Below, one piece after another: positions 1 through 11,946 of a DNA stretch of 64,000 nucleotides. The stretch's first letter is position 1. Each line of letters begins with the position of its first letter. Position numbers and translations under genes: made by a program. The stretch is from Tilletiaria anomala UBC 951. Its lineage: Eukaryota; Basidiomycota; Exobasidiomycetes; Georgefischeriales; Tilletiariaceae. The stretch lies in assembly GCF_000711695.1 (NCBI RefSeq), contig NW_013547011.1, positions 62,001-126,000 of the forward strand. The letters are read 5' to 3'. A model generated the notes under the pieces. It saw only the letters and a program-made list of their open reading frames with translations. It was not told where the DNA came from and made no database searches.

Positions 1-3000
1 CCGGGGCCGGCATCGCCGCGGGTAGCCGCCGCGAAATCGACAGCGAGGCCGAAGGCGAAGAAGGAGAGGGCACCTACATGTCAAGCGGGACAATTCATGC
101 GTCCGATGCCGCCATTGCCGCGGCTCAATACGCTTACATGAACAGGGAGCAGGATCCGGGGCTGATGAGTGGGTGGGATGACGGGAATAACTTCCGTGAG
201 TATTCTCTCAAAGTGATATGAGCTATATGCACCGGCCTTTCCAGAGAATGAGTGAAGGAGTGCCAGTGCACACTGACGCCTTCGCTACGATCCTACAGGA
301 TACGAGTCCTTTGAGCCAAAGTCAAGCGCATCATCAGTGTATGACGGCATATCGAAACGGCGAGACTCATTCGAATCGGATAGGCAGTCGATCGCGAACT
401 CTGTCTACACCGTCTCCGGCGCTGCCTCTGGCTCCGGGCGCAGTGTCTATGGCGCAAGCGGTACAGGGATGCACTCATCCAGCGGCTTCTTTGCTCCTGG
501 AGCTGCTAGTGGCGTCACCTCTCTCACCCCCTATCAGCAGCAAGCGCAGCCACAGACAGCAAGCAATGGCGCTTACGCCGGCCAAACGAGACATCGGACA
601 GTATCGAGCGCAACGCAAGCTGCGACCAGTGCGTATGCGCCTGGTTCGACATTCAGCAACTCGGAATGGCGACAGAGCATGGAGTCTATGCGTTTGACGG
701 ACGCGCGGAACGGTGCGCCTGGCGATTCTCTCCGGACAGTCTCAGGATCAGGAGTTCCAAGCCAGTTGACTGTCCCGCAGAACGGAGGCTCGACGACAAC
801 GCAGCAAGCAGGATTGAGGCCCCGGAAAGGGCCGCTCGTCTACCCGGCCCTGCTGTCGCTTGTGGCAAGGTCATTCAAAGAGCGCGTCGCCGTGGCGGAG
901 CGGACGAAAGATGGGTTGTCGTACAAAGATGCGTTCGACGGGCGAGAGGCCGTAGATCGGATAGCGTCCATCATCAAGACGACCGATCGCAATTTGGCAC
1001 TGTTGCTCGGTCGAGCGCTTGATGCGCAAAAGTTCTTCCATGATGTCACGTACGACCATCGACTACGCGATTCACCCAACGAACTCTACCAATTCCGAGT
1101 GCGGCTCACCACGCCTTTTGGATCCGAAGACGAGGGTCCTTTCCATGATGCACAGAGATTCTTTGACGCATCACCTAATAACAATGCGCTCGTGCCGGGA
1201 TCCAAAATCATACCTGGGAGCAGTGCGCCTTCCATGTCGGCTGCATCGTCGAAATCCGTGACTAATTCCCCCGGAATGTCGGACGGGCTCTCTCCAGCCC
1301 CATCACGTCTTGACACAGTGGCCAGCGGTAAGACCAGCGCCGCTCACGCCTCATACGCTGAAAAGGACGAGGACGAGTACCCAACGAGTGTGTTTACGCT
1401 GCTGACCGACTGCTACAGTCCGACATGTACGCGCGACAGACTATGCTACAGTATCGCGTGTCCCCGTCGCCTCGAGCAGCAGGCACGGCTCAACCTGAAG
1501 CCGCAGCCTGGTCTCAAGCGCAGTATCTCGAAAGAGTCGCTCGGCGAGACCAAGGAGCCAGGCGCGCTTTGGGCGGAGAGCGTGTCGAAGGAAGTGCTGG
1601 AAAGCGTCTCAGAAAATGAGCGCAAACGCCAAGAACTGATCAACGAGGTCATCTCAACCGAGCGCGACTTCGTCCGCGACCTCGAGTACCTGCGCGATCA
1701 ATGGATGAAGCCGCTGCGCACGAAGGTCATCGTGCCTGAAGACAGGCGGGAAGATTTCGTAACCCAAGTGTTCTGGAATGTTTTGGAGATCCATGCAGTC
1801 AATTCGAAGCTATGCGAGCTGCTGTTAAAACGGCAGAAACAGCAGGATGTCGTCGAAAAAGTCGGAGACATTTTCCTCGAGATGGTTCCGCTGTTCCAGC
1901 CATTTGTCAAGTATGGTGCGCACCAGCTCTACGGCAAGTACGAGTTTGAGAAGGAGAAGGCATCAAATTTGGCATTTGCCAAATTCGTGGACGTGAGTTC
2001 TTTGCCCGCTTTTTATTTTGGAAGGGAAGCCAATCATCTCATCTCATATTTCTCTCATTCGCCACGCAGGAAACGGAGCGCCTACCAGAGTCACGGAAGC
2101 TAGAACTGAATGGCTACTTGACCAAGCCAACAACGCGTCTGGCTAGATACCCGCTTTTAATAGAGCAAGTCACTAAGTACACAGCCGACGATAACTCCGA
2201 CAAGCAAGCACTGCCAAAGGTCATCAAGATCATCAAGGAATTCCTCACAAAGGTCAATGCAGAGACAGGAAAAAGCGAGAACCGTTTCAACCTTGCCCAG
2301 CTGGATCAGCAGATCGTTTTCAAGCAGGGCGAAGCTGTTGATTTGCGATTGCGAGACGAGGCGCGAGAGCTCGTTTTCAAGGGTCCGCTCAAGAGGCGAG
2401 GCGGAACGCAAAGCGAAAGTGCAGAATTGCAAGTCTTTCTCTTCGATCATGCTTTGTTAATGGCCAAAGCGAAGACTGTGCAGAAGAGCGAGCTATACAA
2501 GGTGTACCGGAAGGTGAGTCTCATGCACTTGCAGTTCTATATCTGGCAGTGCTGTATACTGATTCCCTACTGTTCATAGCCGATACCTTTGGAGCTGCTC
2601 ATTGTGACGGTCTACGATGACGTGCCGACCGGCAAAGGCTCGACAGCGCGGCCAAAGTCCGTAAGCTCAAAGATGAGCACTGGCAATCGACTAGGTGGCA
2701 TGATCGCTGCAGGAGCACCGAAGCAAGATCCAAAGACTGGCTATGCTCTCACTTTCACGTATCTCGGCCGGAAAGGCTACTCAATGACGCTGTGGGCGAG
2801 CACGTATGTCAGCAGGCAAAAGTGGTTCCAGCACATTGAAACCCGTCAAGAGATTCTGCGTCAACGTAGCAACATCTTTGACGCTATCACCCTCTCGGAT
2901 GGCTTCTTCAGAGGCGTCAACAAGGTCAATTGCTCGGTGCCTTTCGACTTTGGTCGCAGGATCATCTACGGCACTGACGAAGGCGTTTTTCTGTCGGAGC

Positions 3001-4276
3001 TTCGCGAGAAAGCGAGACCGCCCGTCAAGGTGCTACCGCTGCCAGGTGTGACTCAGATGGATGTCCTGGAGGAGTACCAGGTGCTCATTGTCCTAGCCGA
3101 CAAGACGCTACATACGTTCACACTAGATGCCCTCGATCCATCCGACCCAATGGGCTCACTCAAGCGAGGCAGACGGATCTCCGGGACAGTCTCGTTCTTC
3201 CGCGCGGGCATCTGCCTCAAGCGAACGCTTGTCTGCGTCGTCAAGTCCAGCTCCCTATCTTCCACTATCAAGACCCTCGAGCCCATCGATCAGAGCATGC
3301 GCGGAAAGAAGCGTCCGACGTTCCAGAAGTTGCTGCAGGGACCAGGCCAGGAGTCTCTCCGCGTCTTCAAGGAGTTCTACATTCCAACCGAGTCGAGCTC
3401 CGTCCATTTCCTCAAAACCAGACTCTGCGTTGGTTGCAACAAGGGTTTCGAGATCATCGATCTCGAAACGCTCGACACGCAGGGCCTACTAGACCCCGCA
3501 GACAACAATCTCGACTTCGTGCAGCGCAAAGAGAACGTCAAGCCCATTGCGATATACCGCATCAATGGAGAGTTCCTTCTCTGCTACGATGGTGAGCCTG
3601 TGCGCCCCTCAACGACTTCTCAGGATAGATTGAGACTGATTCTTTTCCTATATTTCAAAATCTTTTCCCAGAATTCGCCTTCTACGTCAACAAGATTGGC
3701 TGGCGCTCGAAGGGCAACTGGATTATCCATTGGGAAGGACATCCGACAGCATTCGCCCTCCACTACCCCTACGTGCTCGCCTTCGAGCCGTCCTTCATCG
3801 AAGTGCGCCACGTCGAGACTGGAGCTCTTCATCAGGTCATCACGGGCTCCGCGCTGCGCTGCCTTTTCGCCGATGTTCCGCCGCCAGCGCCGCCAGCACA
3901 AGCTGCAGCGATGCATGCGATGAATTCGTTCGGACGCATGCCAATGTACAACAACAGCAGCAACATGGCGCTGCAGCGGGCGCACTCTCTCAACATGCTG
4001 CCTGGATACCAGCGCCCGCCCCCGCAGATGATGGGTGGTACGGGCTTCAACAGCATGCCACCGCAGCAAGCGATGATGTACGGCGGCCCCCGCCCTCCTC
4101 CAGGTGCCCCACCGATGCCATATGCATTCTCGCAAGCGACACCTGTTCCACGCCCGCCACCTGCCCCGATCAGCCCCATGTGGGAGAGCGCGCACGCCTC
4201 GCGCAGCCACATCGTCTTCCAGGGCGATGGCACTGTCTTTTGCGTCAAGTTGGCTGGACCAAAAGACCCGAGTTGA
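1..4276 (+). CDS. ROM2: Rho1 guanine nucleotide exchange factor, Rom1/Rom2 type (5' partial)
   Basis: Exchange factor predicted to load GTP on Rho1 at the plasma membrane in the cell-wall integrity pathway. The frame is open from base 3 and enters from outside the window, so the N-terminus is missing; 1315 codons are visible. Exons: 3-195, 299-1992, 2070-2513, 2580-3591, 3672-4276, all with GT..AG junctions that keep frame. Domain order: Ser/Gly-rich leader; DEP domain about 831-1110; Dbl-homology (DH) domain from about 1618 (ELINEVISTERDFVRDLEYL) crossing the intron at 1993; PH domain about 2330-2870; citron-homology (CNH) domain about 2900-4230. A Pro/Met/Gln-rich insert (PPPAPPAQAA and following) interrupts the very end of CNH before the closing motif FQGDGTVFCVKL. 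DEP-DH-PH-CNH is the fungal Rom2 arrangement. Ends 207 bp from the convergent CAF-1 gene. Confidence 0.9.
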
Positions 4277-4483
4277 AAGATAACTACAGCAAGCACTTTC
4301 TAACTTGTTTCCCACAAAGCATAGCATCGTATTACCCCAGCAAACTGCCAATTCTCTTCCATGTCATCTTTGTACCTGTACCATTTAGCACCTGGAGCGA
4401 ATGCATCCTTTGCAAGAGAGAAAGCATGACATGCGTCGAGAGCAAGCTAGAGTTGCTGTTGTTTCGGGTTATGTAGATACTGA

Positions 4484-7400
4484 TCATTGTGAAATAAGTG
4501 TCGGTGCGATTCGTCGCTTCTTGGGTTTCGGCTCCTCTCCCGGGGTGCCCTCTATCGCTGGCTTTTTGGAAGCCCTTTCTTCAACCCTCGATGGCGCCGC
4601 GCCATCGCGAGCCGCCGTGCTGCTACTTAGCTGCAAACCCAGCGCTGCTGGTGCTGGTGCGGTGTCCGAGTCGCCCGGCGCGAGACCTTGAGCGGAAGCA
4701 GGTAGGGATGGGGAAATCTTCACGCGCGGAGACGCAGCGGCGGCGGTAGCTGGCCTTGCTACGGCCGCAGTCGCAGTCGCGCTCAGTGTGGGGTTGAGCG
4801 TGGCTTGCATGGATGGCTGCGCGCTATACTGATATGGTGATCCCAATTCGCCATAGTCGAACACGACGACGGAACAGTAGCCGTCCGTGGATGACATGAT
4901 GAGCGTTTGGCCATCTGGCGACCTGCAAGCAAAGCGGATTTAGTTGAAGGGGTTACGGCAAGGGGAAAGTGTCAGCGTTAATCGTTCAATCCCAAGTTGC
5001 GCAGCCGAATCGACTCACCAGCTGAGATCTGTAAACGAAGCATAGTGCATGTTGCTGAAACAGCAGATCGGCCCGCCTTGCTGCGTGTCGTAGATCCAGA
5101 CGCTGTCCTGCGTCGCCACGGCGAATATCATGCGGTACGGCAGATTGAACATGCCGATGCTGCTGCCGAGCGGCCCTGCATCATCCTCCGCAGCTTGCGA
5201 AGCACACATGGCGCCATTTCCGCTTGTCGATGCATGTTGCAGCTGCTGCAGCTGCACGACTTCTTGCTTGCCTGCTTCGAGCGGGATCGTCGGATGCGGC
5301 GCTCTGCCCATCCCAACTGGTGCCGAGACAGCGCCAGGCGACGAGGCAGGAGTAGGACGGGAGCCAGAGAAAGAGCCGCGGCACCGGTCGGTCGATGCGG
5401 CTACGGTAGTCGGTCGCAGCTCATAGAGAATAGGCGAGAAGCGCACAACGAGTGTGGCAGCCTTGTGGCCGGGCAGATGCGCGATGGGCGCATTGCTGCG
5501 ATGCAGCGCGCCTCGTGCGTACATGTACACTGTGCTCTTGGAAGAGGTCGCTGGCGCATTCGCCGCAGCTGCTGCTGCGCACGTACTGGCTGTCGCTGTT
5601 GATGAACCAGCTGCGTTCGGCGGACGCGACGAAGAGCTAGGCAGCGAGCCGCTGGTGCCCAAATCATTTGGGTTGATGCTGCTGCTGCTGTTGATGCCGG
5701 CTGCGGTGGTGTTGCCAGCCGCTGCGAGAGAGTAGGCGAGGCTGGCCGGCTGCGGTGGCGCGTCGAACAGGCCGCTGGGTGTGACGAGCAGGGCGCCATC
5801 AGGGGAGAAGGCGAGGCGGCGAAAGAAGCCGCTGAAGTTCTCATCGCCGTACAAGCGCAGGTTGGCCGCCTTGGCGAGCTGACCCGCGCCGCCATACAGC
5901 GTCGCTTGCATCCGCTCGCGCGGCGATGGCGGCGCCCGGATCGCGGGCAACGGCGGGAAAGGAGACGGCGAGCGTCCGTGGGAGGCGGGGCTCGCTGAGA
6001 TGCTGCCGGTCGGTATCGCTGACATCGGCACGGAGGGGAGTGTCGGCGTTGTTGTCGCCGCCGGCGTCCCCGCCACGGTTACGGCCGATGGACCGGAGGC
6101 AAATGCGGAAGAGTGCGCATTCTCCGCCCCTCCCCTCACCGCGCCCGATTTGCCCGAACTCGGCACCTGCCTTGAAGGAAAGAGAGAACCTGCACCGCCA
6201 CCACCGCCACTCTGCGAAACGCTCGGTGCGAGCGACGTGATGCTTGTCTGCGGGGACCCGGGTTCGATGACGCTTCCGCTGAAGCTCGATCGCCGACTGG
6301 GCGTCTGCTGAGGTGGCTGCATCGTCTGATGCTGCTGCTGCTGATGATGATGCGGGTGGTGCTGGTGATGTGGCGTTGCAGCACCCGCTGGGATGCTGAT
6401 GGAGGAAGAAAAGGGACTCATGGGCACCGCTGTCGTTGTGTTTGCCCCGGACGACGACGACGATGAAGAGGAGCAGCCAAATGGAATCACCAATTCGCTT
6501 GGCGTTGCACTTCTCGCGCTGTCGGCCCTCCTGCCTGCCGCATGCCCACCAGCTGCAGTCGGTTGCTGTTGCTGCTGCAGCGGTGGCTCCTTTTTCTCGT
6601 CCCGCTCCGACGCGCTCGCATGGCTACTCCCGCGCCGCTGCAGCGGCAGCTTGGCGCTTCGGTCCCAGACGAACTGCCCGCTGCCCGAACGGCGATGGAG
6701 GTCCATGCGGCTGTTGCGGCTTACAATCTGCGTGCCCGTGATGCCGCTGGTGGTGGCGGTGGGTTCGTTTCCTGCGATCGCGCCGCCGTTGTTCCGGAGG
6801 AGGCTGTACACGTGTACGGTCCGGTCGGCGCTCTGTGTCGCGATGTACTCATTCAAAGGGTCCCACGACACACCTTGAATGTGGTGGCTGTGCTCTGAGA
6901 TCTCGCGGAGGACGCTGCCTGCGAAAAAAGGAATGATCGAGCGTCAACTACCGCGCACCTCCCTGGACGTGAGAATAAATAAATAAAATGCGTCGTCCCC
7001 GCCCACGCATCCACACGGCACGCACCATCCTGCCCGTTAAGGATCCGCGCGACAAAGTCGGTCCCGCCGACGACGAGCGATTCTCCGGACGGGCTCCACG
7101 CGCAATCATAGATCTCCGACGTGGTCGGGCGTGATGTGAACCGCATGCGCCAGTGCTCCTTGTCCATATGCGCGTCATCGCCCTGGTCGGCAGCGGCGGC
7201 GAAGGCGCTCTGCCGCTGGTTGGAAAGGACCCAGAACATGACAAAGCCGTCTGCGCATGAAGGGGGTACCAGAAGTGGAAGAGAGAGAAGGGGTGGGAGA
7301 ACAGTAAATAGAGACGGTAAGCTGGGAGAAGATGGAGCGATACTGTGACCTGGCCGGTACGTACCATCGCCAGCAGTGACCAGGACTTCTCCTTTTGGAT

Positions 7401-8045
7401 CGAAGCGGACGACATTGACGACGTTCGTGTGCCTTGACAGCGTCGCCATATATTCGACGCGCGGCGGGTGCGGTGAGAGTGGCTGTACTGCTGCTACTGT
7501 CCTGTCATTGCTGCTGCTGGTGGAGGATGCGGCCTCGCTTGCTTTGAGGGCAGAGGGTGATGGGATGTTCGGGTGCACAATCCAGATCTTCCGGGTGTAC
7601 GCGCACACACGATCGATTTGCAAGCGTCAGCAGCAGTGCTTTTTCTTGAATTCAGACGGCGACGCAACCGGCGACGCTTGCGGTCCATTTCAGAAGCAGC
7701 GTCCCCACTCACCCTTGCATTATTGTCCCCGCCGGCCGTGGCAACCCGCCAGCACTGCCCTCCGGCAAGCATGGGGAGCACAGCAGCAGCTGCTTCTTTC
7801 CCCATTGCATCGGCCACCGCCCCAGCACTAGCATTGCCGCTATGGCCTCCGGACAACGCAGTGCTCGTGCTCGCTTCATTTGCAGAAGCGGCAGCGAGGA
7901 GACGCTCTGCACTGTGGCCGGCGGCCTGGCCTGCGTTGTGGTCGAGGACGCGCCGGAGGTGAAGCGGTGAGAGGGGCTGGAAGGAACACGAGTAGATGGG
8001 CTGCGTGTCGTGCCATCTGATCTCGAACGTTACGGAGCGCACCAT
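4484..8045 (-). CDS. CAC2: Chromatin assembly factor 1 subunit B (p60/Cac2), WD40 protein
   Basis: WD40 subunit of CAF-1, which deposits H3-H4 onto newly replicated DNA in the nucleus. The start (complement of 8043-8045) gives MVRSVTFEIRWHDTQPIYSC, the classic CAF1B opening. Exons on the minus strand: 8045-7713, 7587-7365, 7250-7026, 6918-5019, 4922-4484; 1039 residues. WD units are recognisable at HTNVVNVVRFDPKGEVLVTA, EIYDCAWSPSGESLVVGGTD, HHIQGVSWDPLNEYIATQSA, FFRRLAFSPDGALLVTPSG and, across the last intron, DLSWSPDGQTLIMSSTDG. The protein is far longer than usual because a low-complexity tract (His/Gln, Ser and Gly/Pro runs, about 5900-6650) sits inside the propeller, with another Ala/Ser-rich insert about 5560-5760. 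The C-terminus is basic (PKPKKRRIAP), a likely nuclear signal. Exon 1 also carries an Ala-rich insert inside the first repeat. Confidence 0.9.
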
Positions 8046-8091
8046 GGTGGTGGTGATGATGACGGGTGGGTACGAGGCAAGCAAGGGGGTT

Positions 8092-8125
8092 GGATGGATA
8101 GATGAATGGATGGATAGATGAATGG
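8092..8125. repeat. Two-copy 16-bp tandem repeat, GGAT-rich
   Basis: Two exact copies of GGATGGATAGATGAAT in direct succession, just upstream of the CAF-1 start codon. Probably a simple-sequence expansion in the 5' leader or promoter. Confidence 0.85.
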
Positions 8126-9321
8126 GATGCGCCCGCCAGCCCCCCGTCTTGTGCGTGGGTCTTGCTGGCCGTGCTGGATGGGAGACGGTGGACGTACTTG
8201 GCAGTGCTGGATCCGAACCCCCAAGGGCGGGGTGGTTGTGCGGGAGGTGTGAGCGGGCAAAGAGTTGATGCTCCGTTCCTCCCCTTGACCGTCATAGCGC
8301 GATGCTGACTGCTCTGTTGTCCTTTACTAAGCGCATAAAATGCATTCCATATTCAGTCCCGCCTATCAGTCTCTGAGTCAAGCCGCGCTCAGGCGATAAT
8401 CCTTTCATTCCATTCCGCCCGCGGGCACACACTTTTTACACGCGCCACAGCCTGCACAAAAGCCATGCTGTCCTGGACGCGTGTACATCAGTCGCGACGC
8501 GTATGTGTGTGTTGGTCAGCGCGTCGCGCTCTGTTGCGAGCGTTGGCGTCCAGAATAGACCAATGTGCAGAGATGCGGAGGGCCCTCTACAAAGATTGGA
8601 TCATGGCTAGACTTCATACAAGCGAGAGCAGCATTCAGCAGCAGCAGTGATAACAGGGGAGAGGGGGGCGCCGATGAATGTGCCGAGAGTGAGGCGCATG
8701 CTGCGGCAGCGCTGAATGGTATCGTCACGTGTTCCTTTATGTCCTTTACAACAATTCCGCTCTCCTAAAGCGGGACCTTGCTAGGCAACAGGGTGTAACC
8801 AGCATGAGTGCGTGGAATCCAAGAAAATAGTCCCGTTCCCATCGGCAGGAGCCTATCCGATGTCGCGCACGTGCTTGGCAACAGTGAAGGGACCCTCCGT
8901 GCAGAGCAGATTCTGTTCCAGTGGCCCTGTTCGCCAGCTTGCCTTCATGACCTGCGCCCTGACGAGGAACACACGAGCTGGTGCAACTCCGTGTGCTGGT
9001 CCCTGTGCCGCATCGCAGAATAGGGTTGTGCTGTGCAGCGGTGTGAGAGGATTCACGGAATGTGCGTGCAGAAGAGGAAGAGTGTGGGCAGGCGTGCGAG
9101 GCGCACGTGCAAAGAACAGGGTCGCAGGTCGTGCTCCTTGCTGCCTCCGAGTGGGGTAGTATTCAACACATGCACGACCACGTCACGCAGTCGCAGCCAG
9201 CCGCCTTCCGACAACAGTGCCGTGAAGCGCGGGGTCCGCTATGCAGACCCACATGCCCTCCTTCACCTTTGTAACAGTCGTCTCAGCGATATTCGCGGAC
9301 GCATTGTCAGGGGGAGGAGGG

Positions 9322-9377
9322 CATGAGCGTGCAGTCATGAGCGTGCAGTCATGAGTGTGCGGCCGTGAGCGTGCAGA
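9322..9377. repeat. Four-copy 14-bp tandem repeat
   Basis: Four units of CATGAGCGTGCAGT; the first two are identical and the last two carry a few substitutions. Minisatellite in non-coding DNA. Confidence 0.85.
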
Positions 9378-9849
9378 TAGTCAGTGTTGACCTTGCTCTT
9401 GAACTCCAACGCAATATCGAAATTCAATGCCGCAGGCTGACCATATGGTTGGGATTAAAGAGTGTGTAGCGCAGCAGCCATGTGTGTCACCAGCCGACCG
9501 TCGGCATTCAGTAGGAGCGACTGTCGGAGCGTTCGGCCACAGAGGCAAGTGTAGCAAATACAAATCGGGTTCAGCTTCAACCCATCACTGTGTTCGACCC
9601 GCGCAGCACATTCTGTGTGCAACACCCGTCTCGCATCGCATAAATAGTAATCACGCGCGCATCATCGCATTCCCTCGATGTATCTAGTTCCCAACGAATT
9701 CATTGCTAAGCCTATCAATAAAGCGATTCGCGCCTGATCCCACTGCTTCCGGCACTGTTCCGGATGTTCCAACCTGCTTGCCCAAGCGTGAGCCACGGTG
9801 ACGTGGTGAATTCGTTCCATCAGGGCCTGACCTCCTAACTCTGATGCCT

Positions 9850-10965
9850 GCCAAGTTCATGTCCAAGGACATTGAACACGTCATCCAAGAGCATGTCTGC
9901 CAACCAGCAATGCTGATGCCAACAGGAACCTCGCCGCACTTGTAGCCGCCGCAGATCGCGAGATACTTGCCAATGTCCCAACGCGAGACAAGTCCCTACT
10001 GTGGCCGCTGCAATCTGATCGCTTCGACGGGTACCAACGCTCGCACGAGAAAGTAGAAGAGTATATTTGCACGTGCGAGGATTACGACAGGGTGCTGGCA
10101 TACGGACTCGTCACCCATTACCGGCGGGGCAAGGGCAACACGAAGGCTGATGAGATGTCTCGCTGCGTCGACCTCGTGGAAGGGATGGCAAGCATCGCAG
10201 AGCCAGCGGCGTTGCTCAAACCTGTTGTGAGTGAAGCGGTCAAGGTCTCGGCGGCGTGACTGGAAAATTCCGAGAATTCCAAAAGCCCCGAGAATTTTGA
10301 CGCCATCGAACCTATCAGCTCAGCTATGTCAGGACACTTGCTGTAACAGCACCGTATCTTGCATGCTCTCTGAACCATTTAGGCTCGAAGGCGGCCTGCT
10401 CTACATCGTAGACAAGGTCTACGTTCCTTCAACTGCTCGTCCAATTCTCCTGTACTCAGCTCACGACTCTCCGCTCTCGCGTCACCAGGGAAAGATCGCG
10501 CCACGTCCCGGCTCACTCGGTACTACTGGTGGCCAAGCCGGTGGAGCTCCATCGGAGATTATGTCTCGATGTGCGATCTTTGCCAAAAGCCGAAGATTCC
10601 ACGACATTGCCTCTATAGCCTTCTGGATCCTCTTAGGACACTATTGCGACGATGGGAGAACCTGTCCGTCGATCACATCACCGTACTCCTTTCGAGCAAT
10701 GGATGGAACGCAGCCTTTGTCATCGGGGAATGGTTTGGCAAGATGGGCAGATTCAGCCAGTCCTGGAGCACCGACGACTCTCACGAGCTAGCCAGGCAGT
10801 TCGTGCGACGCGTCTTCGTCGACCATGGTTTCCTCAAGTCCATCGTTTCGACCCCCCCCCTTCCCCCCTTCCCCCGACTCGAAGTCATTTCCAAGCTTTC
10901 GGTTACTTATCATGCCGCTAGCAACAGGTAACCCGAAGAGCCAATCAGACCTTGGAAGCGCATAT
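9850..10965 (+). mobile_element. Ty3/gypsy LTR retrotransposon fossil, plus-oriented fragment (RNase H end and integrase)
   Basis: Decayed piece of a Ty3/gypsy pol gene. In plus-strand order it shows the end of the RNase H region near 10090-10160 (the gypsy-type signature around GKGNTKADEMSR), the zinc-binding integrase N-terminus near 10380-10600 (with a CDLCQKPK-like segment) and part of the integrase catalytic core to about 10850. It is broken, with several interruptions, and no LTR, gag, protease or reverse transcriptase was recognised. It is clearly old. It meets an oppositely oriented fragment of the same family at about 10965. Confidence 0.75.
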
Positions 10966-11101
10966 GAGCATGTCATTGGGAGCCAGCTAGCCCAGTCGCT
11001 CTGGAGATACTCCACGTAACATCTAACGCACGCTTCCATGGTCTGATTGGCACTTTCAGTTTGCCTATCGGTAGTGGCATGATAGGCAGACGAAAGCTTT
11101 G
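10893..11101. repeat. Imperfect inverted repeat formed by the two integrase fossils
   Basis: The arm at 10893-10959 matches the reverse complement of 11031-11101, around a spacer of about 70 bp. Shared blocks include AAGCTTTCG, TATCATGCC, CCAATCAGACC and TGGAAG. By eye the arms are roughly three-quarters identical. They are the same part of the gypsy integrase in opposite orientation. Confidence 0.75.
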
Positions 11102-11420
11102 ATGTGAACTTGAGTTATCGTAGGATGTCGCGTAAGAAATGCAACGCAAAGGTAGGCTCCCGGTCCGAAACGATGAGCTTGTCTGTCTGCTTCTGGCGCT
11201 CTGTTCTCTGGACGATCCGACCTGCCCGCGCAAGAGTGAGCCATGGTGGCAGTATCGTGCCCTCTGCAGGAATTGACCGCACCGGCGGCCATGTACCCCG
11301 ACGCCTGACCTACCATGTCTGTGATCCACGTAAACGTGTTGGCCCATACCCGCCGGCGCACAAGTTCCCGTGGTTGCCCGTGGCGGTGCCACGCCCCCCT
11401 CCCCCTTTCGATCGTCCAGT
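10965..11420 (-). mobile_element. Ty3/gypsy LTR retrotransposon fossil, minus-oriented integrase fragment
   Basis: On the minus strand this stretch resembles the integrase core and the start of the integrase C-terminal region of Ty3/gypsy elements (segments such as TFTWITDMVG and QTMEACVRCYVEYLQSDWAS). It is broken in a few places and has no LTR. It faces the plus-oriented fragment tail to tail. The shared integrase segment in the two pieces is similar but clearly diverged, which suggests separate old insertions or an old rearrangement rather than a recent duplication. Confidence 0.7.
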
Positions 11421-11912
11421 CCCTTTTCCGCTGGCTGCCCTGGCCTGCATCAAAGCGCGCCTACCTCATATCATACAAGGACCATGGAGAGGACCATCAG
11501 CCGCGCGTCCATCCATCCCTTTGAGCGGCAGAACGAAGCGGCCTGGGTTCACAACCCTCGTCGATGCAAGTAAATACACCTTCTCGTCGTCAGCGCAGAA
11601 AGCGGCGGCAATGAACAATGCGTGCGAATAGGCGCAGCTGCTAACACCGCTGCCGTATGCAGCAAACACGCACATTTGCTGGCCGCCCGACCACCAGTCA
11701 CGCCGAGCCAAGGGTTCCCCTGCCCAGGAAGTGAGATGCGCCCGCAACGCTGCGCACCTCGTTGGGCACTTGGTCATAGTCGTCGGCAGTCCGAGTCGTC
11801 CGGTCGCTCCGAGCTCCCGCATCGCGACGGAGAGGACACAGCACAGTATATGCCGACAGACGGCAGATCACCATGTATGTCGCCTTTGCGTGAGCTACCT
11901 GGGTACGTACAT

Positions 11913-11932
11913 GCATACATACATACATACAT
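11913..11932. repeat. (ATAC)n microsatellite
   Basis: Five tetranucleotide units of CATA/ATAC type just beyond the 3' end of the CCT6 gene. Confidence 0.85.
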
Positions 11933-11946
11933 CGCGGGCTGCGCGC

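Larger units (their letters stand above)
8046..9849. other. Intergenic, no gene recognised
   Basis: About 1.8 kb upstream of the CAF-1 gene. Short frames exist on both strands but none shows a family motif, signal peptide or convincing intron chain. It contains two short tandem repeats (8092-8125 and 9322-9377), listed separately. Some of it may belong to the decayed transposon that becomes recognisable from about 9850, but I cannot show that. Confidence 0.5.
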
